9,390 bases of DNA from NCBI GenBank assembly GCA_050725495.1, contig JBOHHM010000301.1:1-9390 (forward strand). Reading direction: 5' to 3'. Shown here piece after piece: positions 6,561 through 9,390 of this stretch (position 1 is its first letter; each line of letters starts with the position of its first letter). A model generated the notes under the pieces. The model did no database searches. It was not told the DNA's origin and worked only from the letters and a program-made list of their open reading frames with translations. Both the position numbers and the translations under genes were made by a program. Source of the stretch: JBOHHM01 sp050725495 (GTDB taxonomy: Bacteria > Pseudomonadota > Gammaproteobacteria > Burkholderiales > Burkholderiaceae_C).

Positions 6561-6564
<4 letters not shown>
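5767..6564 (+). CDS. MacB-type efflux ABC ATPase (separate subunit)
   Basis: A 265-residue ATPase of the MacB/LolD class, which powers mechanotransmission-type export or efflux. From the GTG start, Walker A G-A-S-G-S-G-K-S-T is at 40-48, the Q-loop F-V-F-Q-Q-F-N-L-L around 92, the signature L-S-G-G-Q-Q-Q-R at 144-151, Walker B L-I-L-A-D-E-P at 164-170, T-G-A-L-D next to it, and the switch histidine at 201. The motif set is complete and typical. In E. coli the ATPase is fused to the permease as one MacB chain; here it is a separate gene. The nucleotide-binding domain ends near residue 222. The last 40 or so residues form a Gly/Ala/Pro-rich tail that does not belong to the fold and is encoded by a repeat-like sequence. 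The stop overlaps the permease ATG by 4 nt, so translation is probably coupled. Confidence 0.93.
6484..6551 (+). repeat. Dispersed GC-rich repeat element inside the ATPase 3' end
   Basis: The stretch has the look of a GC-rich element that, from memory, occurs often between genes of Comamonadaceae: a CCGCCCCAAGG start, a central CCCCCTCGGGGGG hairpin, then GCAGCGAAGCACACGCAGTG and a GCGTGGGGGTC end. The hairpin has a six-pair stem (6505-6510 with 6514-6519) around a three-base loop. It is read in frame as the last residues of the ATPase and also spans the region upstream of the permease start. The family assignment is recalled, not searched. Confidence 0.55.
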
Positions 6565-7793
<1,229 letters not shown>

Positions 7794-7892
7794 CCGCGCA
7801 GCCGTCGCGCACGGGCCAGCGATAATCCAGCGTTCGAATCCGTCGAAGACAGGGCTGGCCGATGCATGGCGGTGGCCTGTCCCGCAAATTTC

Positions 7893-7899
7893 AGGAAGG
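7893..7899 (+). promoter_or_regulatory. Ribosome binding site deciding the uppP GTG start
   Basis: AGGAAGG, a strong Shine-Dalgarno, ends five nt before the GTG at 7905. That start gives the length and N-terminus usual for the family. The in-frame ATG at 7866 would add 13 unrelated residues that encode this ribosome site. Confidence 0.8.
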
Positions 7900-7904
7900 T
7901 GCTT

Positions 7905-8741
7905 GTGGATATTGTGTTGCTGATCAAGGCGGCCCTGATGGGGGTGGTCGAGGGTTTGACGGAGTTTCTGCCGATCTCGTCCACCGGTCATTTGATTCTG
8001 GCCGGTGCCCTGCTGAGCTTTGACGATGACAAGGCCAAGGTGTTTGACATCGCGATCCAGACCGGCGCCATCCTCGCCGTGATCCTGGTGTACTGGCACA
8101 AGATCCGCGACACACTGCTGGCCCTGCCCAGTCAGCGGCAGGCGCAGCGCTTTGCGCTCAATGTGCTGATCGGCTTTTTCCCGGCCGTGATCCTGGGCCT
8201 GCTGCTGGGCAAGGCGATCCAGGCGCATCTGTTCACGCCCGTGGTCGTGGCCAGCACCTTCATCCTGGGCGGTTTGGTCATTCTCTGGGCCGAAGGCTGG
8301 GGCAGTTGGCAGCCGCCGTCGGCCGCGCGCGTGCACCAGGTGGACGAGATGACGGCGCTCGATGCGCTCAAAGTCGGCCTGGTGCAGTGCGTGGCCATGA
8401 TTCCGGGCACCAGCCGCAGCGGCGCCACCATCATCGGCGGCATGCTGCTGGGCCTGAGTCGAAAGGCTGCGACCGACTTCTCGTTTTTCCTGGCCATTCC
8501 CACGCTGATCGGCGCCGGCGCCTACAGCCTGTACAAGGAGCGCGCGCTGCTGTCGGTGGCCGACCTGCCGCTGTTTGCCGTGGGCCTGGTGCTCTCGTTC
8601 ATCAGCGCCTGGCTGTGCGTGCGCTGGCTGCTGCGCTACATCTCCAGCCACAGTTTTGTGCCGTTCGCCTGGTACCGCATCGCGTTCGGCGCGCTGGTGC
8701 TGGTCACGGCCTGGAGCGGCTCGGTGCAGTGGGCGGCATGA
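7905..8741 (+). CDS. uppP: Undecaprenyl-diphosphatase (UppP/BacA)
   Basis: A 278-residue polytopic membrane protein, close to E. coli UppP (273). It dephosphorylates undecaprenyl diphosphate on the periplasmic side, regenerating the lipid carrier for peptidoglycan and other envelope polymers; overexpression in other bacteria gives bacitracin resistance. The first signature, G-V-V-E-G-L-T-E-F-L-P-I-S-S-T-G-H-L, is at 13-30 with E16, E20 and H29. The second, P-G-T-S-R-S-G-A-T, starts at 167 with the essential arginine at 171. All expected catalytic residues are present, with several hydrophobic helices between and after them. The gap of 111 nt after the efflux permease contains a GATAAT (7821-7826) that could be a -10, without a convincing -35. 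It may have its own promoter or be read through from the efflux operon. Functionally it looks independent of the pump. Confidence 0.97.
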   Translation: MDIVLLIKAALMGVVEGLTEFLPISSTGHLILAGALLSFDDDKAKVFDIAIQTGAILAVILVYWHKIRDTLLALPSQRQAQRFALNVLIGFFPAVILGLLLGKAIQAHLFTPVVVASTFILGGLVILWAEGWGSWQPPSAARVHQVDEMTALDALKVGLVQCVAMIPGTSRSGATIIGGMLLGLSRKAATDFSFFLAIPTLIGAGAYSLYKERALLSVADLPLFAVGLVLSFISAWLCVRWLLRYISSHSFVPFAWYRIAFGALVLVTAWSGSVQWAA

Positions 8742-8762
8742 GGTGGGGGCCTTGAGCCGGCC

Positions 8763-8789
8763 TTGACCTGCACGGGTTTTCTGCATAAG
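8763..8789 (+). promoter_or_regulatory. Possible promoter of the lipoprotein gene
   Basis: TTGACC (8763-8768) is a near-perfect -35. The best -10 match downstream is CATAAG (8784-8789) at a short spacing of 15; TAAGTT at 17 is poorer. The transcription start would be near 8796, only about two nt from the ATG at 8798, implying a nearly leaderless transcript. No proper Shine-Dalgarno is seen. Confidence 0.4.
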
Positions 8790-8797
8790 TTGGATTC

Positions 8798-9390
8798 ATG
8801 AGCACGGTTCGTCTTTCGATCGCGCGGCTGCTGCGCCTGTTGTTGGCGGCGGCGCTGCTGGCCCTGCTGAGCGCCTGCGCGAGCTCCATCACGGCCAAGG
8901 TCACCAGCTTCCAGGCCTGGCCGGCCGACGCGACGGGCAGCAGCTTCAGCTATGTGGCGCACGAGGGCAGGGGCGATGAGCTGGAGCAGGCCACCTACCG
9001 CGGCCATGTCGGGGCCCAGCTCGAGCGCCTGGGCCTGAAGCCGGCCGTCGTGGGCCAGAAGGGGCGGATTCTGGTGGACGTGGCGGCTTCGGGCACGGCC
9101 CGCGAGCGGCGCTACCTGGAGCCCGTCTACCACAGCCCGATGGTGTTCGTGCCGCCGCACCGTGACGCAGCCGGCAACGTGTTCCCGGGCTTCTGGACGC
9201 CCGACCCCTTCGGTCCGCGCTATGTGGGTGACCGCGAAGTCACGCGCACGGTACAGGTCAGCCGCCTGAAGCTGCGTCTGCTCGATACGCAGGCCGCCCC
9301 GCCCGACAAGCCGCGCGCGGTGTTCGAGGCCACGGCCGTGTACGAGGGCAGCTACGAGAACCTGCCCGATGTCGTGCCCTATCTGGTGCG
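8798..9390 (+). CDS. DUF4136-like lipoprotein (3' end beyond right edge)
   Basis: The frame stays open from the ATG at 8798 to the right edge, giving 197 residues. The N-terminus is a lipoprotein signal: basic residues (R5, R10, R13), a Leu/Ala-rich core, then the lipobox L-S-A-C with the lipidated cysteine at 27. The next residues are A and S, with no Asp at +2, which by the E. coli sorting rule favours the outer membrane. The mature part begins with I-T-A-K-V-T-S-F-Q-A-W-P-A-D and continues with A-T-Y-R-G-H-V-G-A-Q-L-E-R-L-G-L, resembling the DUF4136 family of small envelope lipoproteins of unknown function. A Pro/Phe/Gly-rich segment (about 112-140) is typical of the longer betaproteobacterial members. 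No catalytic motif is visible. Its function is unknown, and the proximity to uppP does not establish a link. Confidence 0.85.
   Translation, partial: MSTVRLSIARLLRLLLAAALLALLSACASSITAKVTSFQAWPADATGSSFSYVAHEGRGDELEQATYRGHVGAQLERLGLKPAVVGQKGRILVDVAASGTARERRYLEPVYHSPMVFVPPHRDAAGNVFPGFWTPDPFGPRYVGDREVTRTVQVSRLKLRLLDTQAAPPDKPRAVFEATAVYEGSYENLPDVVPYLV

Noticed and set aside
7866..7904. Upstream ATG start for uppP
   Set aside because: It adds 13 residues not seen in the family, and the strong AGGAAGG lies between it and the GTG at 7905.
8748..8766. Direct repeat of GGCCTTGA, two copies separated by three bases, after uppP
   Set aside because: Eight-base repeats are not remarkable in this composition. 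The second copy overlaps the possible -35 of the lipoprotein gene, and I see no further sign of a binding site.

Overview
The window is high-GC DNA with strong G/C preference at third codon positions, GGAG/AGGA ribosome sites and GTG starts. The gene content and one intergenic-type repeat that I recognise from memory suggest a betaproteobacterium of the order Burkholderiales, probably Comamonadaceae. No RNA gene, insertion sequence, CRISPR array or phage gene is visible.

Left part (1-3737, minus strand): a tightly packed four-gene operon read right to left. It encodes a creatininase-family metallo-amidohydrolase, then the ATPase and permease of an NitT/TauT-type (SsuBC/TauBC-like) ABC importer, then a cytosine-deaminase-like amidohydrolase that runs off the left edge. 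A good sigma-70-type promoter lies just upstream. Its -35 hexamer is embedded in a palindrome resembling the RutR operator, and a second copy lies 114 bp further upstream. The simplest reading is a repressor-controlled uptake and hydrolysis/deamination pathway for a small nitrogen heterocycle or cyclic amide. The substrate is not determined, and no substrate-binding protein is visible.

Middle (3738-4067): an AT-rich control region followed by GC-rich DNA without a convincing gene, possibly holding a short coding relic.

Centre (4068-7793, plus strand): a three-gene MacAB-type tripartite efflux operon with adaptor, separate ATPase and separate MacB/FtsX-type permease. The adaptor carries an unusual insert with two LTxxQ motifs, like the Spy/CpxP periplasmic chaperones, inside its membrane-proximal domain. 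The ATPase ends in a tail apparently encoded by a dispersed repeat. No TolC-like outer-membrane gene is present.

Right part (7905-9390, plus strand): uppP (undecaprenyl-diphosphatase, cell-wall lipid carrier recycling), then a DUF4136-like lipoprotein that runs off the right edge.

Most genes are ordinary. The parts worth a second look are the regulated creatininase/importer/deaminase operon, the chaperone-like insert in the adaptor and the repeat-derived ATPase tail.
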